Assembly: GCA_029781855.1 (NCBI GenBank) | Contig: JAKOVX010000148.1 | Span: 1-38,000 of the forward strand | Direction of reading: 5' to 3' | DNA length: 38,000 nt | From: Acidobacteriota bacterium | Lineage (GTDB): Bacteria; Acidobacteriota; Blastocatellia; Pyrinomonadales; Pyrinomonadaceae | In this document: positions 1-8,232 of the stretch, piece by piece | How the letters are laid out: the number at the start of each line of letters is the position of its first letter | Numbering within the stretch: the first letter of the stretch is position 1 | Position numbers and translations under genes: made by a program | The notes under the pieces: model-generated | What the model was told of the DNA's origin: nothing | What the model saw: the letters and a program-made list of their open reading frames with translations, nothing else | Database searches by the model: none

Positions 1-99
1 TCGCGTAGTGAAGTCAGCTGTTAGCGGTAAGCAGTAAGCCGCAGTGGGCAATGCTATCGGTGTCCATCTGTGTTTATCTGTGGTTACTTTTCCCGATCC
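1..99. repeat. Short degenerate direct repeats downstream of the CPBP protease gene
   Basis: This gene-free end of the window holds two small repeat patterns. At 24-44 three related heptamers follow each other (gcggtaa, gcagtaa, gccgcag). At 66-73 and 76-83 the octamers atctgtgt and atctgtgg lie ten bases apart. Such low-copy patterns often mark the edge of dispersed intergenic repeats, but only one locus is visible here, so this cannot be shown. No gene is supported. Confidence 0.3.
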
Positions 100-1068
100 T
101 CAACCACCCGCTACCGCGGACGGTTCTGAAATGTCGGACGCAGGCGGTTCTGACTTGGAGGTCATTGCGAGCAGTTCGAGGTCCGGTTTTGCGATCGGCA
201 GCAGCCAGATCGCGAGCGTCGAAACGATGAGGGCGACTGTGCAGACTATTCCGCCTTCGATGCCGTAAGTGGAACCCGTCAGCCACGTTGGGCCGGAGTC
301 GATCTCCTTCAGAAGCGGCGATGTGGTGATATAGGTAAGCCCGCTGACCTCGATACCGAAGAACGAGCCCTGCATCCAGTTCCACATCAGGTGCATTCCC
401 CAGACGAACCACAGGTCGCGGGTTTTGAGATAGGCGACGCTGAACCAGAGGCCAGCGAGGATCGTGTTTAGCGTGGAAAAGACGGTGACACCCGGATTTC
501 CGAGATGTACCGCGCCAAAAAAGATCGACGTCAGCAAGATCGCCAGCCAGGCGAGCCCGGAACGGGAGAATGTCTGCAAGATATAGCCGCGAAAAAGAGC
601 TTCCTCAAACGCCGAAGCCCCAGCAAAAACGACGAAAGACACAGCCAGCGACCAAGCGATCCCTTTATCACCGGCGGCCACGTCAAAATTAAACTTTAAT
701 CCGCCATAAAGGAACGCGATCAGTACAGCGAGGCTCAAAGTTGCTGCTCCGATTATCACGCCGAGGAATAGATGATTCAGCCAGCCGCTCGTAAAGGCCG
801 CTCCTATCGCACGAAACGGTAAATTCTCAAATAACCATCCGCACAGCCATCCGAGCAGCAACGCCGGGATAAGCGACGTGATGCCGTTCGTGAGCATAAA
901 TGCCGCCGAGTTCGGAGCCGCATCGACGCCGAGGGCTCGCAGAACAAGTTGGCCGATCACTCCGAGGACGATCGCGGCGAAAATGAACGCGAACAGAAAG
1001 ATCGCGGCGCGCCATCCGCTGCGGAGGCGGCCGAGAGGGTCAAATAATATTCCGGGTGAGTGTTGCAA
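100..1068 (-). CDS. CPBP family intramembrane metalloprotease
   Basis: This is a 322-residue polytopic membrane protein of the CPBP (CAAX protease and bacteriocin-processing, Abi) family, a group of intramembrane metalloproteases related to eukaryotic Rce1. Motif 1 is EEALFR with Glu155, Glu156 and Arg160. Motif 2 is FFGAVH with His188. A third conserved site lies in GMHLMWN (His226, Asn230). About eight hydrophobic segments are visible, starting near residues 22-48 and 58-80. The start is a TTG with no clear Shine-Dalgarno sequence; no ATG lies in frame upstream before a stop codon, and the next Met is at residue 58. The gene is divergent from the NtrY-like kinase, with 64 bases between them. 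The substrate is unknown; family members process prenylated peptides or bacteriocins or act in immunity, and the context does not decide. Confidence 0.88.
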   Translation of the reverse strand: MQHSPGILFDPLGRLRSGWRAAIFLFAFIFAAIVLGVIGQLVLRALGVDAAPNSAAFMLTNGITSLIPALLLGWLCGWLFENLPFRAIGAAFTSGWLNHLFLGVIIGAATLSLAVLIAFLYGGLKFNFDVAAGDKGIAWSLAVSFVVFAGASAFEEALFRGYILQTFSRSGLAWLAILLTSIFFGAVHLGNPGVTVFSTLNTILAGLWFSVAYLKTRDLWFVWGMHLMWNWMQGSFFGIEVSGLTYITTSPLLKEIDSGPTWLTGSTYGIEGGIVCTVALIVSTLAIWLLPIAKPDLELLAMTSKSEPPASDISEPSAVAGG

Positions 1069-1132
1069 ACGAATCCGATGATAGCGGATTGATCGTCAGC
1101 GAACAAAACGGCACCTCGCGAAAAACGCGATT

Positions 1133-3331
1133 ATGCTAAACTTTGCCAGAGAGATGCAGGAGCCGAAAAAGGATAAGAACAGACGCCGCGTGCCGTGGGC
1201 ATTGGGCACCATCGTGCTCGTTTTGCTTCTGTTTTTGGTGCTGCTCCAATCGTCCAATCTTTGGCAGACGTTCTCCGTGGATACTGCGACGGACACGCTG
1301 CTGCTCTACGCCCTGTCGTCGCTGAATTTCATCGCATTTGTCGTCTTCGGCTTTATCTTCCTGCGGAGTATTTTTAAGCTCGTGCGCGAGCGGCGGACGT
1401 TTCAGCTCGGGTCTAAAATAAAGACGAGGCTGTTGCTATATTTTTTCACCGTAAGCCTCCTGCCGATCATTGCGATGGCGGGTTTCTCGTACCTCTTTAT
1501 GAACCGTGCGCTCGACCGCTGGTTCACGCAGATCCCTGAGAATGTCGTGCGGGCTCCGATCAAGCTCCAGCAACAGGCGGTCGCCGATCAAAAGGCTCGT
1601 TTAGGCGACACGGCGCAAATGATCGCCCGATCGATGGAAGGCAAGGAGCCAACTGTTGATGAACTTGCACAACTGGTGCAGGCAGGGAAGTTGGCCCGGA
1701 TCGAAATACGTTCCCGCGACGGTCGGACCCTCGTTGAGAGCGAAAAAAACCTGGATAAGACCGAGAAACGGACGGTCGACAATGAGATACGTACCGCGCT
1801 TGATGACAATTCCGGGTTGCCATACGTTGACGACGGCAGCGGATTTGTTGCGTCGTACGGGCAATTTGCCGACGGGCGGCGGCTGGTACTCGTCGCCTAC
1901 GTGCATTCGGTCGGCAATGTCGCCGAGCTGGTAAATTCAACGCTTGGAGAGTTTGATCGGCTCAAGCAGCAGCAAGTCACGGTCCGGCAAGTCGGACTGT
2001 TGACTCTCGGCGTTTTAACGTTTCTGCTGATCTTCGCGTCGTCGTGGATAGCTTTTTACATCGCCCGCGGGCTGACGCAGCCGATCCAGGCGTTGGCGTT
2101 AGGTGCGGACGAGATCGCGAAAGGGAATTTGGGATATCGGATCGATGTCCTGGCCGAGGACGAACTCGCGTTGCTCGTCGGGGCCTTTAATCAGATGTCC
2201 GTGAAGCTTGAGGAGAACGCTGCTGAGCTCGGCGAACGCCAGCGGTACATCGAGACGGTCATCGAAACACTGCCGAACGGGGTGATCTCGTTCGACACCG
2301 AGCAGCGGGTCGGCACTATCAATCGGACCGCGCTGAACATCTTGAAACTCGAGAATGCCGACTACAGCGGCGTTGCTTTGGATAAGCTGGTTCAAAAGGA
2401 GAATCGAGCCGTCATCGCACGTTTGCTGTCACGGGCGATCCGGGTTGGGCACGCATCCGAACAGACGTCATTAAAGCGAGAGAACACGAACGGCTCCGTT
2501 GATAACTCCGCGGATCTGCCCGTTGCATTGACCGCCGCTGCGCTCCCGGACGGAAACGGTGTCGTGCTGGTCATCGAGGACCTTTCGGAACTGATCGCCG
2601 CCCAGCGTGCTTCGGCGTGGCAGGAGGTCGCCCGGCGGATGGCCCACGAGATCAAAAATCCGCTGACGCCGATCCAGCTCTCCGCGGAACGCATCGCAAA
2701 GAAATGCCTCGATACGCCGGTCGTCGCGACCACGGCGGCGGGAATTCATACAAGCGTCAGCCCGGAGCAATCGAAGAAGATCGTCAAAGAGGGAACCGAC
2801 ACCATCCTCCGCGAGGTCCAGAGCCTGAAATCGATGGTCGACGAATTCTCACGATTTGCACGGCTCCCGAACGCCAAATTGGAAAGCGGCAGCATAAACG
2901 AGGTCATCGGCCAGGCGGTTGCGATGTACGAGGACCGTTTCGATGACATTAAGATCGAGACCAACCTCGCCGCGATCCTGCCGGATGCGATGATCGACGC
3001 CGAGCAACTCAAGCGGGTATTTGTGAACCTGATCGAAAACTCGATCGAGGCTTTTGAGGAGACGGCGGATGACAAGACGATAACCGTCACTTCCCGGCAA
3101 GACGTTGTCCGCGACCTGATCGTCGTCGAGTTGTCGGACAACGGCCGAGGCATCGCTCCAGGCGATATGCAAAAACTATTTCAGCCGTATTTTTCGACCA
3201 AAGGCCGCGGCACGGGCCTCGGACTCGCGATCGTCAATCGCATCGTCTCGGAACACCGCGGCCGTATCAAGGTCGTCGCAAACCAGCCAAGCGGCGCGAA
3301 ATTTATTTTGGAATTGCCGGTGAGCGCCTAG
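1133..3331 (+). CDS. NtrY-like sensor histidine kinase
   Basis: This is a 732-residue membrane histidine kinase. Three hydrophobic segments lie near residues 23-39, 57-78 and 100-121, followed by an extracytoplasmic sensor region to about 280, a fourth membrane segment (285-310) and a HAMP linker (310-365). A PAS-like domain follows (about 370-480). The HisKA box has the phospho-acceptor His505 in RRMAHEIKNPLTP, and the HATPase_c domain has the N box (NLIENSIEA), the G1 box (DNGRGIAPGD) and the G2 box (GRGTGLGLAIV). This order is the NtrY architecture. The partner regulator is the NtrX-like protein two genes downstream. The start is uncertain: ATG 1133 or ATG 1154 are both possible and neither has a good Shine-Dalgarno sequence. 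In the NtrYX family the pair controls nitrogen, redox or envelope genes through sigma-54; the signal here is unknown. Confidence 0.9.
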   Translation: MLNFAREMQEPKKDKNRRRVPWALGTIVLVLLLFLVLLQSSNLWQTFSVDTATDTLLLYALSSLNFIAFVVFGFIFLRSIFKLVRERRTFQLGSKIKTRLLLYFFTVSLLPIIAMAGFSYLFMNRALDRWFTQIPENVVRAPIKLQQQAVADQKARLGDTAQMIARSMEGKEPTVDELAQLVQAGKLARIEIRSRDGRTLVESEKNLDKTEKRTVDNEIRTALDDNSGLPYVDDGSGFVASYGQFADGRRLVLVAYVHSVGNVAELVNSTLGEFDRLKQQQVTVRQVGLLTLGVLTFLLIFASSWIAFYIARGLTQPIQALALGADEIAKGNLGYRIDVLAEDELALLVGAFNQMSVKLEENAAELGERQRYIETVIETLPNGVISFDTEQRVGTINRTALNILKLENADYSGVALDKLVQKENRAVIARLLSRAIRVGHASEQTSLKRENTNGSVDNSADLPVALTAAALPDGNGVVLVIEDLSELIAAQRASAWQEVARRMAHEIKNPLTPIQLSAERIAKKCLDTPVVATTAAGIHTSVSPEQSKKIVKEGTDTILREVQSLKSMVDEFSRFARLPNAKLESGSINEVIGQAVAMYEDRFDDIKIETNLAAILPDAMIDAEQLKRVFVNLIENSIEAFEETADDKTITVTSRQDVVRDLIVVELSDNGRGIAPGDMQKLFQPYFSTKGRGTGLGLAIVNRIVSEHRGRIKVVANQPSGAKFILELPVSA

Positions 3332-3334
3332 TTT

Positions 3335-3850
3335 ATGCTGAGGAGATTCTTTTCAAAATATGTTGCGATCGTAGCAAAGGCGGGACGCCTATCACAGGTG
3401 GTAAGTTTCTTGCTCGCTATCCTCTCGGCTGTTTCATTATTTGATCTGCTCTCTGCCCTGTTAAGGATGCAGGACCTCGATTTTGTATCGAGAAATTTGT
3501 ACGATATTTGTGTCGCAGTCGCTTTTCATTTCCTGATATTGGCCACACTTTCTATCAGATTTGCGATTTTGTTCCGCAACTCGCTGAGCGCGGCCTGGCG
3601 TTCACAGTTACTTTGGGTCGTGAGTTTGGTATGGATATATCTATATGAGATCGTGACGCGCGGGCGTTTGTTTGACGATCCTTCGTCGTCAGCGTCAACG
3701 TGTATTGATTGCTTTTATTTCTCCACTTTTCGATATGCGACGGTTACGTTTACAGTAGTTTTTATCTCTTATCCCGTGATTAGTTTTCTCTGCGAAGCCT
3801 TAATTTGGATAGTTGCGTTTTTCGGTTCTTTTGAGAAACGTCGAGCTTAG
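3335..3850 (+). CDS. Small membrane protein inside the ntrYX-like operon
   Basis: I do not recognise this 171-residue protein. It is strongly hydrophobic, with about four probable membrane segments near residues 20-43, 58-80, 90-108 and 130-160. The segment DCFYFSTFRYATVTFTV resembles the pore-helix region of two-transmembrane potassium channels, but the GYG selectivity filter is absent, so channel function is not supported. The ATG follows the kinase stop after three bases, and the stop lies four bases before the chosen start of the response regulator, so it is almost certainly co-transcribed and possibly translationally coupled to both. Its base composition looks more AT-rich than its neighbours, which may mean later insertion between the two partner genes. 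A role as accessory to the sensor is inference from position only. Confidence 0.72.
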   Translation: MLRRFFSKYVAIVAKAGRLSQVVSFLLAILSAVSLFDLLSALLRMQDLDFVSRNLYDICVAVAFHFLILATLSIRFAILFRNSLSAAWRSQLLWVVSLVWIYLYEIVTRGRLFDDPSSSASTCIDCFYFSTFRYATVTFTVVFISYPVISFLCEALIWIVAFFGSFEKRRA

Positions 3851-3854
3851 CCGC

Positions 3855-5207
3855 ATGTTGAATTCTATCTTAATAGTTGATGACGAACGCGGTATCCGTG
3901 AGACGCTCCGCGGCGTGCTCGAGGACGAGGGTTTCTCAGTCGAAACCGCGTCGACGGGCGAGGAGTGCCTGGAGATCGCCCGAAAATTTAATTTCGCGTG
4001 CATTCTGCTTGATATTTGGCTCGGCGAAGGCATTGACGGGCTGACGACGCTCGCGAAGCTGCGTGAAGACGGCGTTGACGCGGCTGTCGTGATGATCTCG
4101 GGACATGGAAATATCGAGACTGCCGTGAAGTCCACGAAATTGGGTGCGTTCGACTTTATCGAAAAGCCGTTAAGCCTCGATCGGACAGTCGTCACCGTCA
4201 AGAACGCCATTCGACAGCGTCAGCTCGAGATCACTAACGCCCAGCTACAGAGCGAACTTGCAGAACAGTATGTCATGGTCGGCGACTCGGTCGTTATGCG
4301 AGCACTCAGAAAGCAGATTTCGATCGTTGCCCCGACCGATGGCCGTGTGCTGATCTCGGGCGAAAGCGGCACGGGAAAAGAACTCGTCGCCCGGGCGATC
4401 CACGCTCAGTCAAAACGCCGCAGTTCGGCGTTTGTCGAGATAAATTCCGCCGCGATCCCAGAGGAACTTGTCGAATCCGAGCTTTTCGGCCATGCGAAGG
4501 GTGCCTTTTCCGGCGCCACGCGTTCGAAGAAAGGTAAGTTTGAGATCGCGGACGGAGCCACGCTTTTCCTCGACGAGATCGGCGATATGTCGCCGAGAGT
4601 GCAGGCAAAAATGCTTCGCGTACTCGAGGAACAACGGTTCGAACCTGTCGGCAGCAACACGCCTGTTTCGGTAGACGTCCGGGTCATCTCGGCGACCAAC
4701 AAGCCGCTCGATGGCCTGATCGAAAACGGCAATTTTCGCTCAGACCTTTTTTATCGCCTCAACGTCATTCCGTTCCAGATCCCGCCGCTTCGCGAGCGTG
4801 CCGAGGATGTGCCGCAACTCGTCGAACATTTTAATCAAAAATTCTCACACGAATACGGCAAGCAGCCGAAGCAATTTGCCGACGAAGCGATCGAGGCTCT
4901 CCAGAATTATGATTGGTTCGGCAACGTCCGCGAACTAAAGAACACGATCGAACGGATCGTTATCATGACCCCGAAAGTGAAGATCGGCGCCGACGACCTT
5001 CCCGAAATGGAGTCATCGACTGAGCGATCGGCCGTCAGTTTTCGGTTTCCGACGTTCAAGGAGGCGACCGACGCCTACCAACGCGAATTCATCCTGCACA
5101 AGCTCGCCGAATTTGACGGCAGCGTCGCCAAAGCCGCCGAAGACATGGGCGTCGACCGCAGCCACCTGTACCGGCGAATGCGGAATTTAGGGATCGCGGC
5201 GAAATGA
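3855..5207 (+). CDS. NtrX-like sigma-54-dependent response regulator
   Basis: This is a 450-residue NtrC-class activator from the chosen start. The receiver domain covers residues 3-120 with acidic residues in IVDDE and phospho-acceptor Asp53 in LLDIWL. The AAA+ domain (about 135-370) has Walker A GESGTGKE, Walker B LFLDEIGD and the sigma-54 contact loop as GAFSGA, in place of the usual GAFTGA. A Fis-type helix-turn-helix ends the protein (GSVAKAAEDMGVDRSHLYRRM). A longer frame opens at 3813 but overlaps the previous gene, and homology to receivers begins only at ATG 3855, four bases after the upstream stop. It should be phosphorylated by the NtrY-like kinase and open sigma-54 promoters. The last bases overlap the next gene by four bases (ATGA), which suggests translational coupling. 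Confidence 0.93.
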   Translation: MLNSILIVDDERGIRETLRGVLEDEGFSVETASTGEECLEIARKFNFACILLDIWLGEGIDGLTTLAKLREDGVDAAVVMISGHGNIETAVKSTKLGAFDFIEKPLSLDRTVVTVKNAIRQRQLEITNAQLQSELAEQYVMVGDSVVMRALRKQISIVAPTDGRVLISGESGTGKELVARAIHAQSKRRSSAFVEINSAAIPEELVESELFGHAKGAFSGATRSKKGKFEIADGATLFLDEIGDMSPRVQAKMLRVLEEQRFEPVGSNTPVSVDVRVISATNKPLDGLIENGNFRSDLFYRLNVIPFQIPPLRERAEDVPQLVEHFNQKFSHEYGKQPKQFADEAIEALQNYDWFGNVRELKNTIERIVIMTPKVKIGADDLPEMESSTERSAVSFRFPTFKEATDAYQREFILHKLAEFDGSVAKAAEDMGVDRSHLYRRMRNLGIAAK

Positions 5208-5743
5208 AATACTCACGATTCGAGGACCTGCCGGTTTGGAAGACATCGACGGACCTTGCGTTGAAAGTCTTCGAATTTACCAACAAAGCCGATCTTCGCG
5301 GCCTCGGTGACACGAAGAATCAACTTGAGAGAGCCGCTCTCTCGATTTCCAATAATATTGCCGAAGGTTTTGAACGCGGCACAACAGTTGAGTTAATTAA
5401 TTTCTTGTATATCGCAAGTGGTTCAGCCGGTGAGAGCCGTTCGATGCTGCGGATTTTCGAAGGACTTCCGCGATTTTCAAATGTCAGATCTGAAATTTCA
5501 AATTTGATAAATCAATGTGTAAGTATTTCCAAACAACTGCACGGCTGGATCGAATCGCTTAAAAACACCGAGATCAAAGGAGTCAAATTTTACACCAATA
5601 AAGAGAAAGTCCGAGTTGAACAGAGTCGGGAATTCGAAGAATTTGACAAGGAAATGGAACGATATCGGCAGGAGCTGATCGACAGGCTTAACCGCCGCGA
5701 GGCAGAAACGAGCCAACGAGTAGATGACGCAGAAAGGCCATAA
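5204..5743 (+). CDS. Four helix bundle protein (23S rRNA intervening-sequence type) with long C-terminal extension
   Basis: Residues 1-120 match the four-helix-bundle family first found inside 23S rRNA intervening sequences (Pfam 23S_rRNA_IVP, TIGR02436). The hallmarks are the opening FEDLPVWKTSTDLALKVFE, the central QLERAALSISNNIAEGFERG and the following FLYIASGSAGESRSMLR. Family members are usually about 115-130 residues. This one has 179, with an extra charged helical tail of about 60 residues rich in Glu, Arg and Lys, probably a coiled coil. The function of the family is not established. The start codon overlaps the stop of the NtrX-like gene (ATGA), so it is the fourth gene of that operon. 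The middle of the gene is AT-rich compared with its neighbours, consistent with acquisition. A stem-loop encloses its stop codon. Confidence 0.85.
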   Translation: MKYSRFEDLPVWKTSTDLALKVFEFTNKADLRGLGDTKNQLERAALSISNNIAEGFERGTTVELINFLYIASGSAGESRSMLRIFEGLPRFSNVRSEISNLINQCVSISKQLHGWIESLKNTEIKGVKFYTNKEKVRVEQSREFEEFDKEMERYRQELIDRLNRREAETSQRVDDAERP

Positions 5744-5758
5744 GATTGACCTTTCTGC
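5729..5758. terminator. Stem-loop between convergent genes
   Basis: Nine bases at 5729-5737 (gcagaaagg) are perfectly complementary to 5750-5758, with a 12-base loop that holds the TAA stop of the four-helix-bundle gene. The hairpin lies between two convergent genes, so it could end transcription from both sides. There is no clear T tract on either strand, so intrinsic termination is only moderately likely. Confidence 0.5.
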
Positions 5759-5789
5759 ATCACTTTGTGAGACTTTCAAGTCCCGTTTG

Positions 5790-7940
5790 CTACTTAACCG
5801 GAAAGCCGCGTTTTCGCATCAATGCATCTACATTTGGATCGCGGCCGCGGAAATTGCGGAACGCCTCCGCCGGGTCGACGGTGTTGCCAACCGAGAAGAT
5901 GTATTTGACGAGCCGGGCTGCAACGTCCTTGTCGTACGGGCCTTTTGCCTCGGTGAATGCACCAAATGCATCTGCCGTAAGCACGTCCGACCACAGGTAG
6001 CTGTAATATCCGGCCGAATAACCGTCATTCGCGAAAATATGCCCGAACTGCGGAGTACGGTGACGCATAACAAGCTCCTTCGGCATCCCGAGCTGAGCGA
6101 GAGTTTCCTTTTCAAATGCATCCGGTTCGATCTTCTTGTCGCCGGCAAGGTGCAGTTTCATATCGATGAGAGCACTCGCGAGGTATTCGGTCGTGGCGAA
6201 TCCCTGATTAAAGGTCGCTGCCTTGTTGATCTTGTCGACGAGCTCCTGCGGTATAGGCTTGCCGGTCTGATAATGCAGTGCGAATTTTTGCAGGACTTCA
6301 GGCGTCGAGACCCAATGTTCCATCAACTGCGACGGGAACTCGACATAATCGCGGGCAACATTAGTGCCCGAAAGAGTTGGATATGTGACGTTCGACGACA
6401 GGCCGTGAAGCGCGTGGCCAAATTCGTGAAACATCGTTGTCGCGTCGTCCCAGGATATCAGGATCGGCTCGCCGGGCTTGCCCTTAACAAAATTCGCGTT
6501 GTTCGAGACGATCGTCGTCGTGTCGCCATCGAGCCGGTCTTGGCTGCGATAGGCATTCATCCATGCTCCTGACCTTTTGCCGTCGCGGGCATACGGGTCA
6601 AAATACCAAAGACCGACGTGTTTGCCACCCTTCTTGACCTCGTAAACCGTGACGTCAGGATGATAAACGGGCACGTCCGTGACCGGCGTGAAGGTAAATC
6701 CGAACAGCTGACCGGCAACCCAGAACATACCTTCGCGGATCTTGTCGAGTTGCAGGTACGGCTTGACCTCGTTTTGGTCTAGGTCGTAACGCTCCTTGCG
6801 GACCTTTTCCATGTAATAGCGATAATCCCATGGCTCGATCTTGACACCCTTACCTTCCTTATCGGCGAGCTTTTGCATATCGGCGACTTCCTCGTGGACA
6901 CGAGCGACTGCCGCGGGCCAAACGCGTTCCATCAATTTCATCGCGTTTTCGGGATTTTTCGCCATCTGCGGTTCGAGCCGCCAGTGGGCGTGTGTCGGAT
7001 AGCCGAGCAGTTTCGCACGCTCGGCCCTGAGCTGGAGGATCTGAGTGATGATCTGGTTGGTATCGCGGGCATCGCCATTGTCGCCACGGTTGACAAACAT
7101 CCGCCACGCCTTTTCACGCAGATCGCGGCGGTCGGAGTAGGTCAGAAAAGGATCGATCGACGATCGGGTGTTTCGGATAACCCACGCATTAGGTATCTTT
7201 TTGGATGCGGCCGCGGACGCCGCAGAATCAACGAGATCCTTGGGCAGTCCGGCAAGGTCGGCCTCGCTCGTCAGTGTCAAATAAAGCTGGCCTTCCTCGC
7301 CAAGCAGGTCCTGGCTGAATTTCGTGAACAGTCCGGCGAGTTCCTGGTTGATCGCACCGAGGCGGGCTTTTTGCTCCGGGCCGAGTTTGGCTCCGCGGCG
7401 GACGAAGTTTGTGTAGTAGACCCACGTCAAACGCTGCTGTTCAGAAGTCAATTTCTTCTTTTCGGGCGAGTTGTAGACCGCTTCGATACGCTTGAAGAGC
7501 TCCGTGTTTTGCGAGATCTTATCCGAAAAGGCTGCCAATTTCGGAGCCATCTCGGTGTCGACCTTTTCCATTTCGGGAGTGCTCAGGCTGCCCGACCATA
7601 TTCCGTAAAAGGTCTGAACGCGGTCGAGCGTTTTGCCGGTACGCTCCATTGCAGCGATCGTATTTTCAAAATCCGGCATTGCCTTATTCGACGTGATCCG
7701 GTCGATCTCCTCCAGATTTTCGGCCATCGCGGCCTCAAGTGCCGGCTTAAAGTCCGCAACCTTGACCTTATCAAACGGTGGAACGCCGCCGTACGGCCCG
7801 TCCCATTTGGCAAGCAGCGGATTGGCCGGAGCTTCGGCCGCCTCTGTTTTGGTAATTACCCTTTGATTTGCCATAAATAACGCTAATCCCAATATTCCAA
7901 CGAAAAGTACCACCTTACGATATTTGTATCTACTAAGCAT
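5790..7940 (-). CDS. Secreted M3 family metallopeptidase (Dcp/oligopeptidase type)
   Basis: This is a 716-residue zinc peptidase of the M3 family, closest in layout to peptidyl-dipeptidase Dcp. The zinc motif HEFGH is at residues 505-509 in TTMFHEFGHALHGL. The third ligand should be the Glu in FATTEYLASALID. The C-terminal GYYSYLWSDVLTADAF and FGHIFANDGYSAGYYS are typical of the family. The N-terminus has a signal or anchor segment (residues 10-26, VVLFVGILGLALF) followed by a short linker, so the enzyme probably acts outside the cytoplasm, where it would trim peptides by releasing dipeptides or act on short oligopeptides. The start ATG is preceded by AAGGAGA at good spacing. Length (family about 680) fits a complete enzyme. 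It stands alone, convergent to the four-helix-bundle gene. Confidence 0.93.
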   Translation of the reverse strand: MLSRYKYRKVVLFVGILGLALFMANQRVITKTEAAEAPANPLLAKWDGPYGGVPPFDKVKVADFKPALEAAMAENLEEIDRITSNKAMPDFENTIAAMERTGKTLDRVQTFYGIWSGSLSTPEMEKVDTEMAPKLAAFSDKISQNTELFKRIEAVYNSPEKKKLTSEQQRLTWVYYTNFVRRGAKLGPEQKARLGAINQELAGLFTKFSQDLLGEEGQLYLTLTSEADLAGLPKDLVDSAASAAASKKIPNAWVIRNTRSSIDPFLTYSDRRDLREKAWRMFVNRGDNGDARDTNQIITQILQLRAERAKLLGYPTHAHWRLEPQMAKNPENAMKLMERVWPAAVARVHEEVADMQKLADKEGKGVKIEPWDYRYYMEKVRKERYDLDQNEVKPYLQLDKIREGMFWVAGQLFGFTFTPVTDVPVYHPDVTVYEVKKGGKHVGLWYFDPYARDGKRSGAWMNAYRSQDRLDGDTTTIVSNNANFVKGKPGEPILISWDDATTMFHEFGHALHGLSSNVTYPTLSGTNVARDYVEFPSQLMEHWVSTPEVLQKFALHYQTGKPIPQELVDKINKAATFNQGFATTEYLASALIDMKLHLAGDKKIEPDAFEKETLAQLGMPKELVMRHRTPQFGHIFANDGYSAGYYSYLWSDVLTADAFGAFTEAKGPYDKDVAARLVKYIFSVGNTVDPAEAFRNFRGRDPNVDALMRKRGFPVK

Positions 7941-8051
7941 TTTCAGATTCTCCTTATCAAATATACCTGATACTAAATACTATGGTTTTACGTACCCTTG
8001 AACAAATGGTTGCAGGCCTTACTGGACATAAGAATCCAGCAGACGAGCCGG

Positions 8052-8079
8052 TTGACAACATGATTACAGTTAATACGAT
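8052..8079 (+). promoter_or_regulatory. Possible sigma-70 type promoter upstream of the giant gene
   Basis: A perfect TTGACA at 8052-8057 is followed after 16 bases by TACGAT at 8074-8079 (four of six matches to TATAAT). It points toward the giant surface gene, more than 700 bases away. One short pair of hexamers in a long AT-rich spacer can arise by chance. Confidence 0.3.
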
Positions 8080-8204
8080 CATAAAAATCATCGGATATAA
8101 GCGGCTGAATAGGAATTATTATCTGACAACGTAAAGCTTTATTAAGCTTGAACTTACGGTTCTGATAGATCGTCGTAAGTAACACGAATCGTGCATAAAA
8201 ATCC

Positions 8205-8232
8205 TTGACATATTTCCGTCGGTCGTGCTAAC
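8205..8232 (+). promoter_or_regulatory. Possible sigma-70 type promoter upstream of the giant gene
   Basis: A perfect TTGACA at 8205-8210 is followed after 16 bases by GCTAAC at 8227-8232, a weak match to a -10 element. An inverted repeat (acttacg at 8152-8158, cgtaagt at 8174-8180) lies about 25 bases upstream and could bind a regulator. The giant gene is the only plus-strand gene downstream. Confidence 0.33.

Noticed and set aside
3335..3850. Potassium channel identity for the small membrane protein
   Set aside because: A pore-helix-like segment is present, but there is no GYG or related selectivity filter.
5724..6572. 282-codon plus-strand frame overlapping the M3 peptidase gene
   Set aside because: It starts inside the preceding gene and is antisense to the conserved peptidase core, including the HEFGH site.
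6873..7880. 335-codon plus-strand frame antisense to the M3 peptidase gene
   Set aside because: The minus-strand peptidase has clear motifs and a good ribosome binding site; the antisense product shows no family features.
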